In this document: positions 20,346 to 30,074 of the stretch, one piece after another
Numbering within the stretch: position 1 is the first letter of the stretch
Layout: each line of letters starts with the position of its first letter
Assembly: GCA_019649035.1 (NCBI GenBank)
Contig: BMAT01001843.1
Location: 96,134-126,207, forward strand
Source: Elysia marginata
Taxonomy: Eukaryota; Mollusca; Gastropoda; Plakobranchidae
Length of the DNA stretch: 30,074 nucleotides
Direction of reading: 5' to 3'
Translations under genes and position numbers: made by a program
Notes under the pieces: generated by a model
The model's input: the letters and a program-made list of their open reading frames with translations, nothing else
Told to the model about the DNA's origin: nothing
Databases searched by the model: none

Positions 20346-21746
20346 TTAGGTAATGTTTTTCAGATACACGTATATAGCTATATTCAAAACTTATGCGTAG
20401 AGCACAAAGGGGAAAAAAGTTGCTATTGAAGTTGTGTTACGAACCCTTTCAAACTATTGAATGTTAATCATAGTTCATTTTTAAGCTCGTAGAACGGGTT
20501 ATTAGGCTAGTTATATTAATTCCATTTTGTTGGTAAAAATTGAACTTAAATCGGATAACCCTACAAACTACTACACGAAATTTAGAGTACGAACTTGTTT
20601 AAAGAAAGTAAAATATAGCGCGACTTTATTATCATTGCAATGCAGTACGAGAAGTAAACTTTCCGAAATCAAACCGCAGTTTCCTTCATGCTATATACAT
20701 TTCAATATATGTCTCGTTTTCTCTTCCCAAGTAAACGCTTTTTGAAATAATTAAAAACATCAGGTTTTGGGGGATTTTTATTTTTCGCAAATCAATAAAT
20801 CACAACCAGGTGTCCACTGGGCGACACTTCTTATTCAATTACCTTCCTTTCACCCTATAAGCATGCATTATAAATTATAAAACCTTATTTTCAATCAGTT
20901 CTATATAAAGCTCGATATAATTATCACGCATACACAATGCACAATCGGCTTTCATTCGCGGTTCTTTTTATTTCAATACGGTTGCCATTTTCTATATCTT
21001 TGACGGCTTGTACGGAAATAAAGTGAACGGTTGAATACCACATATTGATCGAGCTACTAAAGTACATTCTCTTTATATTATCGGGCCAGCCAATCAAAAC
21101 CTAGTCTACTGACTGCACCGATGGCTTCTCAGTCAAATCAAGCGCAGGAGTGCACAAAAATACATCTCATCACGACTTTAATCAGAGGGCGGCATGTTCT
21201 TTCTTTCTTTTTTTTTTAATTGGAGCCCGGAATAACAAAACAAAACATGATTGAAAAAGAAACAAATGGCTTTGTGGGGTGCGATTCAAAACGTGTATTA
21301 AATTGCGATTTGTGTAATAAAACGTGTGACGAGATCAAGGAACGAGACCCTCTAGATCCACACCTTTAAAAATTCAGTACATTTTAAGATAAATAGAGTA
21401 CAAAAAGGTTGTCACGTGATGAGAACATTTCTTGGATGAGCCGATCCTTCGGCCATCCCCGCCCACTCTGACAAACACACACCACACACTACAGACATAA
21501 GTCTGCTTTACCGTGCTCTTGTTTTATTGATTTCTGTCGTTAGGCTAATGACGCACGAGCGCTCCACTGAGCTAGGGCCTATTGAGGCGTGATGTGAGAA
21601 CTGACTGAATCATAGACTGGATTTGTGGAAACTCACTGGTCTCACTGACTGGGCAGAAATTTTTGCGTAAGTGACACACTGGGCTCAAGGGTACAGTATC
21701 AAGGACACAGGTGTACTGTGATCATGGTGGAGATAGGTTACAACCC
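20346..21746. other. Intronic stretch, nothing firmly recognised
   Basis: AT-rich. On the minus strand about 21550-21585 reads TAGCTCAGTGGAGCGCTC, which looks like the 5' half of a tRNA or SINE head, but no B box follows. No genes seen. Confidence 0.45.
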
Positions 21747-21814
21747 CCGCTGTCTGAATGTACAAATGCCAGATAATAACCCGCTGTCTGAATGTACAAA
21801 TGCCAGCTAATAAC
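21747..21814. repeat. 34-bp tandem duplication, two copies
   Basis: 21747-21780 and 21781-21814 differ at one base (AGATAAT versus AGCTAAT). Recent local duplication. Confidence 0.95.
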
Positions 21815-23230
21815 CCATTAATGACGCTTGAGAATATGTTAAAATTATCAAGACTGGCAAAATGATCCATGCAGTGGTCCTGTGTTGATTGTGTCTAATA
21901 AATCAGACAGTTATTGCCCACCCGATCGGTACTTAATTTAGCACAATTGGAAATGCATATTTATAAAAGATACACATGATCCGTATTAGTTTCGTAAAAA
22001 TCACACAAGTGTTGATTAACTTTCCCAAGAAAGAAAAGAAAAAAAGTTTAATCGATTTTACATCTAAACGATTATATCAAATTAGAAAATAGTTTAAATG
22101 ATTTAATCATAAATTATTCGATGGTACAGTGCGTCAGCAGCAAAGAACGATAACTATAAGCAAATAGGCATTCTCCATTTAAATCTGAAGGTAATGGCTG
22201 ATCAAGTCGTTCTCCGTGGGGGCTGAATAGACTAAAACCCAACCAAGGATAGCATAGTTCTGCTAAAAGACTTAGCAATCGAGTCATGATATTGAGAGAG
22301 ACGATAACAGTTAAATAAAACAGGAAACTCTGACACCATCGTTGAGTTTTACTGAGTAAACCTTTTGTTTTTAATGATTTTTTTCTCAAATATTTGGGCC
22401 TTTTTGTAGCAAATGGACTAAAACCATACAGAGCTTTGTCTACAATCCCTGTCGTATTTTGGCTTTAAGAAAAAAAAGGATTTAAATTGCTGAAGAAATA
22501 TAAGGCTTAAGGAGATAGTATTTGTCTACATTTACATTTTTAAAAACCAAATATTACTTCAGCAAAGCCAAATCCAAAGCATGATCAGATGAAACAGATG
22601 TTTGCAGAATCACCCATTCCACTCGGAACTCTAATGTAGGAAGAATTATTAAATTAAAGCAACCGGTCACTAAGGCGGTTCATACCGAGTGATACATTCA
22701 CGTACAATATGTTTTTTACTTAAAAAGGCACTCGAAAATAACCTAGGGCACGTTTACGATCTTTAACAAAAGAAAATGCAAGCTATAATTTATAACCGTA
22801 TATTATTCCTTTATTTTATTCCAGTTCCATCTTGGTCAAAAATAATTAAAAACCGCAGTGATTAAAGTTTTTTCGGCGCAAAGTATTTTTGTTCGCAAAA
22901 AGGTTTGGTTCGTTAGTTGTTTAAACCGCAAGCCTTTGAAATTGAGTTCAAGTCTAAATACAATAGAAGTCTCTAAAGAGTTTGAAACTTTATAGCTTCA
23001 AATCCATGCAGCTGTTGGGGTTTCTTCTTTGGTTAAAGATTTTGCATTGGCTTTACGCACTTAATCAAGTTGGCTATTGTTATCGAATACACGTCTGTTG
23101 TTGTGGTCTAAAACACTACATGTTTATCTTACTTAGGCTATCCCCGCAAAGCCGAAATAAAACATTAAAAGGCAGGGGGGAAAGAGATATAAAATAACCA
23201 CATTTATTTTGAACGACAGCCGACGGATAT
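21815..23230. other. Intronic stretch, nothing recognised
   Basis: AT-rich with short frames only. No known protein motif, RNA gene or element end was found. Confidence 0.5.
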
Positions 23231-23350
23231 CTAGGCACAATTTGGGAAGAAGAAAACCCCGGAAGTTTGGCAGAATTTAGGAATGAAGGAAAAGAATGAA
23301 CCTAAGCAGAACTTAGGAAGAAGAAAACCCCGGAAAGAAGGCAGAAAAAG
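23231..23350. repeat. 71-bp tandem duplication, second copy partial
   Basis: CTAGGCACAATTTGGGAAGA at 23231 recurs as CTAAGCAGAACTTAGGAAGA at 23302. The core GGAAGAAGAAAACCCCGGAA (23245 and 23316) is identical in both. Confidence 0.85.
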
Positions 23351-24536
23351 ATTATATCACATTTGTCAATAAACAAAGCAAACGTGTCACTTAGGATGTC
23401 ACAAATGTTATAAATTGAAACGAAATGATTCTTTACAAACAAGATAAAATGTGACGGGTCCTGAGCGCTATGTATTTTTCAAAAGTGGCAGATCTAACAA
23501 GTTGCAGTGGTGTTTCTCTAAATCCCGTTTGAACCCACGATAACAAGAACACCTGCCGGGCTGGGTTTTGATTTTTCAGTTACAAGTTTCCACATTCCAG
23601 TTTTACTCTTTTCGATAACAACACAAAATGGTCTAACTATCGCGTGGGTGTATGCGTGTAAGTGTGCGCGCGCGTGAGTGCGATTGTGTAGATCGGGTCA
23701 ATGCATTCCTAGTTTCGTTCTACGCGTATATTTATAACTTAGGGATGTTACTCAATTTCAAGGCATGTTTTTTGCTCCTCCAAAACACATAATAAGAAGC
23801 GTAAAGTGTTTCTTTCCAGGTGTGTAATCGGCTGCATTAAGAAAACATAAAAGCATTTTCATTGCTTTAACATATCACTGAGGTTTGAGTAAAACAGAGC
23901 CACACGCACGCGCCAAACATTTTGGTTGCTTCATATGAAAAAGTACTGAAGCGGCAACATCTATTCTATTGTCTTTGGTGCATTACTACTGATTCTGACC
24001 CTGCTACTTCTCAAAATAGACAATCAGTATGATTGATTTAGTTTAAAAAATCAATATGATTGATTTTTAATAAATCAGTATTCAGGGTTAGAAATCTACA
24101 CGACCATGTACCGCTGCTCATAAACTCTGGCATTTTTCGGTAAAAACTACCACTAGCACTGCAATTTTAATTAATCTGGCCATCAAAGTTTCAATTAAAA
24201 AAAACGACTTCCATGCTCCATGCATTAATACCGTAGGCCTACCGCAAAGTGGTGTATGAACTGATTATACTATTTTCCGATTATTAAAAAAATGACAAAA
24301 ACTGGGAAATTAACCCTTCCAAGTTTGGCTCATTTAGGAGGTACATGTAGTTGCCAAACAGTAATAAAATTTAAAAAAAAAAGAAACAGAATGAAGGCAG
24401 ACATTTCGGGAACTTCCACTAAGTCTAGCCACTGCTATTTTCATATGATTAAAATCTTTCAATGACAACCAGTAAAAAACTCAGCATTTTGTAATGAAAT
24501 TTTTAAAAATCAGTACTTGTTTAATATTTTGGTCCT
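23351..24536. other. Intronic stretch, nothing recognised
   Basis: AT-rich. Contains a short GTGTGCGCGCGCGTGAGTG tract near 23660 and a doubled ATATGATTGATTT-type motif near 24025-24070. Confidence 0.5.
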
Positions 24537-24668
24537 AAAAAAAAAACCAGTTTAATATTGATTTAATTTGAACGAATGCTAAAAAAAAGTCCTAGTATAA
24601 TACTGATATAATCTGTATGAATACCAAAAAAAAATCCAGTATAATGCTGATTTAACCTGTATGATTGG
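24537..24668 (+). repeat. Three tandem units of about 44 bp
   Basis: Each unit begins with eight to ten As, then (T)CC(T)AGT(A/T)TAAT, a variable CTGAT or TTGAT, and ends near TGTATGA. Units start at 24537, 24581 and 24626 and are about 70-80 percent identical by eye. Confidence 0.75.
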
Positions 24669-26215
24669 TAAGTCTGGACCTCCCTACACTGTGTGTCATT
24701 TGCACAATGATATTCAACATTTTAGTGCTAAAATATTCAAGTTTGGTCGAGGACAATAATTAAGTAATGTCATTACCCAAGAGTGTATTTTATCTCAGTT
24801 ATGAATGTTCTTCACCTAGTTTACTGGGTGAAATAAACAACACCATTATTTCACAGAAAAATAAAACTTGCGGGATTCCTACTTCTAGCTATCGCATCGC
24901 GATTTATGCTTTTGAATTTTGACTATTCTGTGTTCAGTTTTGGAATTAGCTTAAAGGCGAAATGTCAATCAATTTTCATGAAGCTTGACCTAATAAAAGA
25001 ACAGGAGAGATCTCTATAACTTTTTGCAATTCAGACAGATTGTTAATATAATAAAAGAAACAGTAGATCGACTTGTAAGATCCTATTATTTTCCAGTTTA
25101 TAACAAATATCAATGTCATTTTATTATATCGAGTTCATACTTTTTGACCTTTATAAAAATACCACCATAGTCCACGTGAATTTTTTTTTTATTTTTTCTT
25201 TCTTGCAAAAAATTTTCTGTTACTCAGAAAATGTCTGGAATTTTGCATATAAGGCAAAATCATTATACACCGACAGTATTCACCAATCTCTTTTTACTTA
25301 TTTTAATTCCATGTACTGTGCTATGTTTAGCTTGAAATAGGAATACATACATGTAGAAAATCCAAAACAGAAAGGCCGAACACATTAAATTTCCGCGTGA
25401 AAACAGTGAGCAAAGTTTTTTTTTTTTTGTAGAAGCGTACGAGGTAATGGTGTCGTTGTCACGCACAGAAATAAGTCAAAATATTAAAAAGATAACACAT
25501 AAGAAACAGAGATGAAGACATGGAATAGCTAGGCACTACATGGTAAATTTGAAACTGACAAGCTCGCTTTGACAAAATGATTGAAAACTATATGCAAAGT
25601 AAAGAAAACATATTGAGCAACAATGAAGTGTTGCAGAAATAATAGACATTTAAGGCAGGCTATGGCGACAGTGACAGCATATTTCTGGAATGTTTTGCTG
25701 CTTAGAAAAGAAGGGAAAAATGGAAAAACAATACACGTTCTAATAATGCTGTGTACAGAATTGTATGTTCATTATAAGAGGGACATTGCAATTGAAGACG
25801 AGTAGTGAGTGCACGGCAGGGGAACTTGTGAAAAAGCAGCAGGACTCGAAGATACACGGGAGCGTCCTTACTCATACGCAGTAAATGATCGCCATCAAGC
25901 TAGAGTGTCTGTGTGGCGTGTGGTAGTGGTTGGAATTATTTTTTTTTATTTTTTTTATCACAGCTCGATCGTACGGTCAAAGAAAAAAAACTCTTTCACT
26001 TAAATTGAACAAAAGGGTGAACTGGCATCATTAATTCATAGGAAAAAAATAAGAGCAGAAAAAGACGCCATTAATTTTAATATATATTAAACAGTCACGA
26101 TTGATATTAGGTTGAAAATGTCAGGCAGTTTTTTTTTTCACAGTATTCGTATACTGTTGATATATAGAGTCTCGGAAACGTTTACTTAGTAGGCATACAA
26201 ATAAATTGTTCTTAC
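24669..26215. other. Intronic stretch, nothing recognised
   Basis: AT-rich with poly-T and poly-A tracts (25182, 25417, 25940, 26130). Short frames at 25113-25340 and 25623-26003 show no motif or supporting splice sites. Confidence 0.5.
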
Positions 26216-26248
26216 CGAAGATAAAGTAATCCAATTAGCAACGTTCAT
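26216..26248 (-). CDS. Candidate alternative first coding exon of the receptor gene (MNVANWITLSS)
   Basis: An ATG at 26248 opens eleven codons ending exactly at a GTAAGA donor (intron begins 26215) in phase 0, compatible with the phase-0 acceptor at 1884. Two short upstream ATG frames end before it, one in a TGATGA that overlaps the start. The sequence 5' of it (26385-26515) is the most GC- and CpG-rich patch nearby, as a promoter or 5' UTR would be. No homology supports it, and a short frame plus a donor can arise by chance. Confidence 0.25.
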
Positions 26249-26384
26249 CACGCGTGAAGAAGATGCTTCATGAAATCGACGTCAGTGAGATAAAAATCAG
26301 TGAACTTGTAGCCTGATTGTACTAAAAGGTTGCTGCCATCGTTAGCAAAGCGTTCAGATCTGGTAAACAAAGCTCTTCCTGTCT

Positions 26385-26515
26385 AGATCTCAGCGCTGGC
26401 GGCAGCAGAGAGGCGCGATCAAATGAAGTTACATCGAGACAGTGGCCTCAGCCGAGTCCCACGGCCAGTAAGCAGAGCCAGATAACAGCATTATTGTGAA
26501 TGAAAAGCGAAGCGA
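26385..26515 (-). promoter_or_regulatory. GC-rich island, possible promoter or 5' UTR
   Basis: Contains CAGCGCTGGCGGCAGCAG and several CpG sites in otherwise AT-rich DNA. It sits just upstream, on the minus strand, of the candidate exon at 26216-26248. No TATA box or other specific promoter motif was identified. Confidence 0.2.
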
Positions 26516-26674
26516 TCGAAAATTTAAACTTCATGGCTATAGGACATGGGTAAGAATTGTTGCAATTATGCTCTTGTCCTCCTGATGCAAAAAAATGTTT
26601 AAATGACTACATCATAAAGAACTAGGAATGTATTCTGGATCTCAACCTCTCACATACAAAGTTTAAGTATATTT

Positions 26675-26685
26675 GGGGGGGGGGG
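26675..26685. repeat. G11 homopolymer
   Basis: Run of Gs within AT-rich DNA. Confidence 0.9.
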
Positions 26686-27398
26686 CGCTTGAGTTCAGAT
26701 TTTTTGTAAAATTTAATGCTCTTTTTTTAACTTTCGAGGTTTCAGTTCACCCATTCCACTAAAGACTACTACGCTAGTTTCCTCAAAGACAGAGAAAGAG
26801 GAAATAGCGGCGGTGGGGTGGGATAGAGAGTGGGAGAAACAGATAATGGGTTTGCATGCGTGTATGTGAGGGGCAGGGGGTGATTAGCTAACCATCTCTG
26901 ATGATACTCAACAATGGAAGCGTGAGGTAGCGGGATATACTCTCTCAGTACCAACATCATGAACAAAGAGCAGGCTTTGACAGCATTTTTTAAACTTTCT
27001 TTGTCGCATTCCTACAGAAACTTACTCGAGTAAAGGCATAAGTACACACATAAAGAAAAGCTTTAAAGCCCGCAGGCTTGATTTAAATCAATAAACGAAA
27101 TTGGGAACAAACATATGGGTGTGGGGGCGGATACATTCTCTATCTGTTGTGAAACGAGATACTGTACATAAAAGGACTTTTTATGAAAGAAAACCTATTC
27201 CAAAAAAAAAGGAATTACGATAATTGTTATGTGCTAATAGATTGCAAAGTGCAACCAAACTGATTTCAAAGGTTGGATAAATGTAGACTCTAATTAAAGC
27301 CTATAGAAAGCACAGTGGTTTTACATTTCTGCCGTTTTCACATTGAGCAGATCATTAGGTGCAGGCCGGGGAAAATTACTCGGTCAATGCATACTTAC

Positions 27399-27455
27399 GG
27401 CATCCCTCCCAGAACGCCAGTCTTCTCTTGTTACTGGTACGTACTGCCATTTCAT
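27399..27455 (-). CDS. Candidate alternative first coding exon of the receptor gene (19 codons)
   Basis: An ATG at 27455 opens MKWQYVPVTREDWRSGRDA and runs into a near-perfect GTAAGTAT donor (intron begins 27398) in phase 0, again compatible with the acceptor at 1884. Composition is protein-like, with Trp, Arg, Asp and Glu, unlike the surrounding low-complexity DNA. Upstream on the minus strand is a long GA-rich tract, which argues against a strong nearby acceptor and for a first exon. A weaker reading is an internal exon using the AG just before the ATG. No homology is available. Confidence 0.35.
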
Positions 27456-27496
27456 AGCTGTTACATAAGTGTGCAATGAGCGCAGCAACGCGACAC

Positions 27497-27643
27497 ACAC
27501 AAATACTCTCCCTGTCTCTCTCAAACACACTCCCTCTGTCTCTCGCAAACACACTCTCTCTCTCTCTCTTTAAGCCTCACTCACTCTCTCTTCAAGCCTC
27601 ACTCACTCTCTCTTCAAGCCTCACGCTCTTTGCCGTCCCCTCT

Positions 27644-27690
<47 letters not shown>

Positions 27691-27860
27691 AAATACATTC
27701 TCTCCTTTTGTATCTCTCACTCGCCCTCTGTCTCTGTGTCACTATCTCTTTCTCTCTCTGACTCTATTCCTCTATATAATTATATTCCTTTGTCTCTGCC
27801 TCTCTCTCTCTATCTCTTGTATTTGTCTTTATAATATATAATTGGCTATCTCTCCCTCCC
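27497..27860 (+). repeat. TC-rich low-complexity region with pure (TC)n core
   Basis: Imperfect CTCTCT/CACTC sequence with a pure TC run at about 27651-27689 and a 27-bp unit (TCTTCAAGCCTCACTCACTC) repeated near 27570-27620. The Ser/Leu-rich frame over it is an artefact. Confidence 0.95.
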
Positions 27861-28619
27861 TCTCCATTTATTTTCCTACATCTGTTATTTCTCTCGTAAA
27901 CTTTCAGCTTTACGGTTGAAACTTTTTCTTTGTTTTAACAATTTAAACTAAACCAGTCTTAATTAGCATGAAAAAAGGAAAAAGAGAAAATAAAATGAGG
28001 TTTGTCGGTAGTACTCAAACATTCATTCTTATTTAATTTACTCAAGATTGACTTTGATCCAAAGTGGTCATAAACTAATAAACAAACGCGTAAGGTCACT
28101 GCTAAAACAATGACACAGTTCAAATTTGCAAGTTTTCGGCCACAGGCCGTATAGTTAGAGGTACTGTTGGGCGTTCCGCATAGACTTCAGCGACCGTTAA
28201 ATTCTAGGTGTTGGGACTGGACTAGGAAAAGTAGCTACTCGTGTTACAAGTTGCAGTCAGTATCAATAAGTTGTTATTTTGTAACACTTTTTGTTGTTTT
28301 TCATTTCTAGATATCATTAAAGAAACTTTTAAAGGGGAGTGAATTTAGTACGTTTTCTTCGTGAGACAAATCGATGAGCAAAGAAATATTGAACAGGAGC
28401 CGCAACTCTGCACGTGTTCTTCATTCCGTAGCTGTTCACAAGTCTTATTTACACCACAAATGCGTGAAGACAAATCCAAAATGGGATCAACAAGCGGAAA
28501 ATACGTTTGCACGCTTTGGAGAGTTCATAACATTTTCTGTAATTTTAAGAACTCATAAATATTTCCTTAAAAAAAGAAACATCACGGAATAAGAATAGAA
28601 TCGCTTCCTTACTTTGTCT
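27861..28619. other. Intronic stretch, nothing recognised
   Basis: AT-rich. Two overlapping plus frames of 65 and 72 residues (28361-28592) have no known motif. Confidence 0.45.
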
Positions 28620-28627
28620 GCCTGTGT

Positions 28628-28726
28628 GTGTCTCTCTCCCTCTCCCCTATCTCTATCTCTGTCTCTCTCTCCTTTTTCTCGCTCCCACTCCTCTATCTCT
28701 CTGCCTCTCTATCTGCCTCTCTATCT

Positions 28727-28788
<62 letters not shown>
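28628..28788 (+). repeat. TC-rich region with pure (TC)n run
   Basis: Imperfect CTCTC sequence ending in a pure TC run at about 28735-28788. Three overlapping Ser/Leu/Pro frames arise from it. Confidence 0.97.
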
Positions 28789-28791
<3 letters not shown>

Positions 28792-29176
28792 TGTACCTTT
28801 GTATGAATGTCTTTTTCCTACTCCTATTTTACCTCAGACGTAACAAGAAAAGGGCAACTACAATCCCAGCGATTGGGAATAATTATTTTAGCAAGAAGCT
28901 GGGAGACCGGAGGTAAAAAAAAATAGAAGGGAAAAGCGATAGGGGATGTTCACAAGACAAGAAATAACTATGAGAAGAATCGTTGCGGGTGGGGGAAGGG
29001 GATGGAGAAAGACCGGATTTTGATAGTGGACACACTTGCTAACCAAAAAGCAATAAGGAAAAAAACGGATTTTTAAATAAGTCCCTGGCGAGTGAAGAAA
29101 TCGATATGTCTCCATAATGTAAGAGATTGGAGGCACGGGGAGAGGGCGACAAAGAAAAATCAGTCTGTAGACTTAC

Positions 29177-29282
29177 CTCGGCTGGTCGATGTGATAGCAG
29201 AGTCAAGTTGGTATCAGAGGACATTGTGAAGACTGGAGCTTCTAATAGCGAAGAGATGGCATGCGTTCTGCGCCAGCTTGAT
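29177..29282 (-). CDS. 5' coding exon, likely start of the nuclear receptor gene
   Basis: The exon is bounded by a good acceptor (GTGTTTTCCGCAG, exon starts 29282) and a consensus donor (GAG|GTAAGT, exon ends 29177). An ATG at 29224 with A at -3 opens 16 codons, MSSDTNLTLLSHRPAE, ending in phase 0. Coding is 29177-29224 and the 58 nt before it would be 5' UTR. The acceptor shows at least one more upstream exon. The frame is also open through the 58 nt, so an upstream in-frame start cannot be excluded. Phase 0 matches the zinc-finger exon at 1662-1883, whose N-terminus is likewise Ser- and Pro-containing, as expected for the disordered A/B region of a receptor. Linkage to that gene is inferred; an unrelated minus-strand gene is possible. 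Confidence 0.6.
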
Positions 29283-30042
29283 CTGCGGAAAACACGTTTA
29301 TAATAAATACATTAAAACGCTAAAACCTGAAAGTAAAACGAACAGCAGCGCTCTATTCCGATGCACTAGGACAGGATAATCGATATCGTAGAATACAGAT
29401 CGATAAGCCGCTCATTTTTTAAAATGACACAAGTTCAACTGATAATCAAATGCCTTAATTAATCAAAGCCTAAAGAGCGTGAGAGAAAAAGAAATAAAAT
29501 CAAGAAACGTACAAATAGGTGTCATGTAATTTGACTGTGACATTCAGATGTGACACTCTTGACAAATAGACCTACCCATTAGACTCAATATTTATTCTAT
29601 AACAATATGCATGAAAAAAAACAGTTGAAACTCTTTAAATCAGCGGAGCGAAATAGCTGCACTGAGAAAACCTACCAACACTTAAAAAAGAGCTGCAATA
29701 TTGTCTCGCAAACATTATTGCGTATCGCCCTTATTAAAAAAAAAGAGCAGACGTTTGCTGAAACAAAAATGAGTTTATCATGAATATAAAATATGGAATA
29801 AACGCTAGGCTAGTTAATTATAAAAAAAAGCTCAGTATATTTGGCTACTCCTTAAACCAAATGACGACTACTTCGGGTTTACAGCCCAACACTCTCAGAT
29901 CAAAAGTCAATGTCAAGAAACAGTAACGGGCGATTTACAAAGACTAAGACCTCTTAGAGCTGACAACGCGTGATTCGTCTTGGGGCGAAAAATAAACTGG
30001 AGTGTTCCAAATCCAACTATGTATAAAATGCTCTTACCTTAC
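29283..30042 (-). other. Putative 5' intron, nothing else recognised
   Basis: AT-rich sequence between the acceptor at 29283 and a possible donor at 30042. No repeats or motifs identified. Confidence 0.35.
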
Positions 30043-30074
30043 CGATAGGATGCTCTATTGGGGGGGGGGGGGGG
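30043..30074 (-). other. Possible 3' edge of a 5' untranslated exon, and G15 run at window end
   Basis: On the minus strand TATCG is followed by tandem donors GTAAGGTAAGAG (introns beginning 30042 or 30037), so an upstream noncoding exon may end at 30043. Positions 30060-30074 are a run of Gs at the window edge. Only the donor supports this. Confidence 0.25.

Larger units (their letters stand above)
1884..29176 (-). other. Probable giant intron of the nuclear receptor gene (about 27.3 kb)
   Basis: On the minus strand this interval runs from a GTAAGT donor at 29176 to a TTCCTCAG acceptor at 1884, both phase 0. It contains only decayed mobile elements, satellites and simple repeats on both strands, plus two possible alternative first exons. 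No unrelated intact host gene was found. That these two exons belong to one transcript is inferred from strand, phase and the absence of other genes. Further small exons inside it cannot be excluded. Confidence 0.5.

Noticed and set aside
21550-21585. Minus-strand tRNA or SINE head
   Set aside because: Only an A-box-like half is visible; no B box or body, so it could be chance.
27476-27691. Ser/Leu-rich frame
   Set aside because: Direct translation of TC microsatellite; same for the frames at 28614-28916 and 6468-6677.

Overview
The window is animal nuclear DNA, most likely from a mollusc (probably a gastropod). It is AT-rich and sparsely coding. It has canonical GT/AG splice sites, abundant (TC)n, (GA)n, (ACT)n, (GAT)n and (GATA)n microsatellites, tRNA-derived SINEs and decayed LINE, Penelope-like and Harbinger-like elements. 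There are no bacterial operons, ribosome binding sites or CRISPR arrays. The taxon is an inference: the receptor subtype is typical of protostomes and the repeat style fits molluscs.

The one convincing host gene lies on the minus strand. An exon at 1662-1883 encodes the first zinc finger of a nuclear receptor with the P-box ESCKA, which points to the NR1J group (HR96 / DAF-12 / NHR-8 relatives). An upstream exon at 29177-29282 carries a start codon and 16 codons and ends in a perfect GTAAGT donor in the same phase (0), so the two are probably consecutive or near-consecutive exons across about 27 kb of intron. Two other minus-strand sites inside that intron (27399-27455 and 26216-26248) could be alternative first coding exons, also in phase 0. 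The second zinc finger and ligand-binding domain would lie left of position 1, outside the window.

The rest is intron filled with repeats. From left to right these are: a long ACT microsatellite (2691-3074); a CR1/Rex1-like LINE remnant (4257-5640); a diverged tandem array of roughly 630-670 bp units (6600-8960); a second LINE 3' end (11470-12300); a Harbinger-like 5' end fused to an oppositely oriented MADF fragment and cut by an assembly gap (13035-13421, Ns 13422-14113); a dispersed repeat (14372-14525); and a decayed Penelope-like element with reverse transcriptase and GIY-YIG parts (16150-18600), interrupted by a second copy of that dispersed repeat which itself carries a tRNA-derived SINE. 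Next comes an A-tailed retroposed sequence and a second SINE that share one target site (18757-19266), then a GATA and purine-rich tract (19655-20345) and several short tandem duplications. The right end is TC-rich around the candidate first exons.

All reverse transcriptase and transposase fragments carry stops or frameshifts or are truncated, so none looks autonomous. Apart from the receptor exons, most open frames are by-products of microsatellites or pieces of these dead elements.
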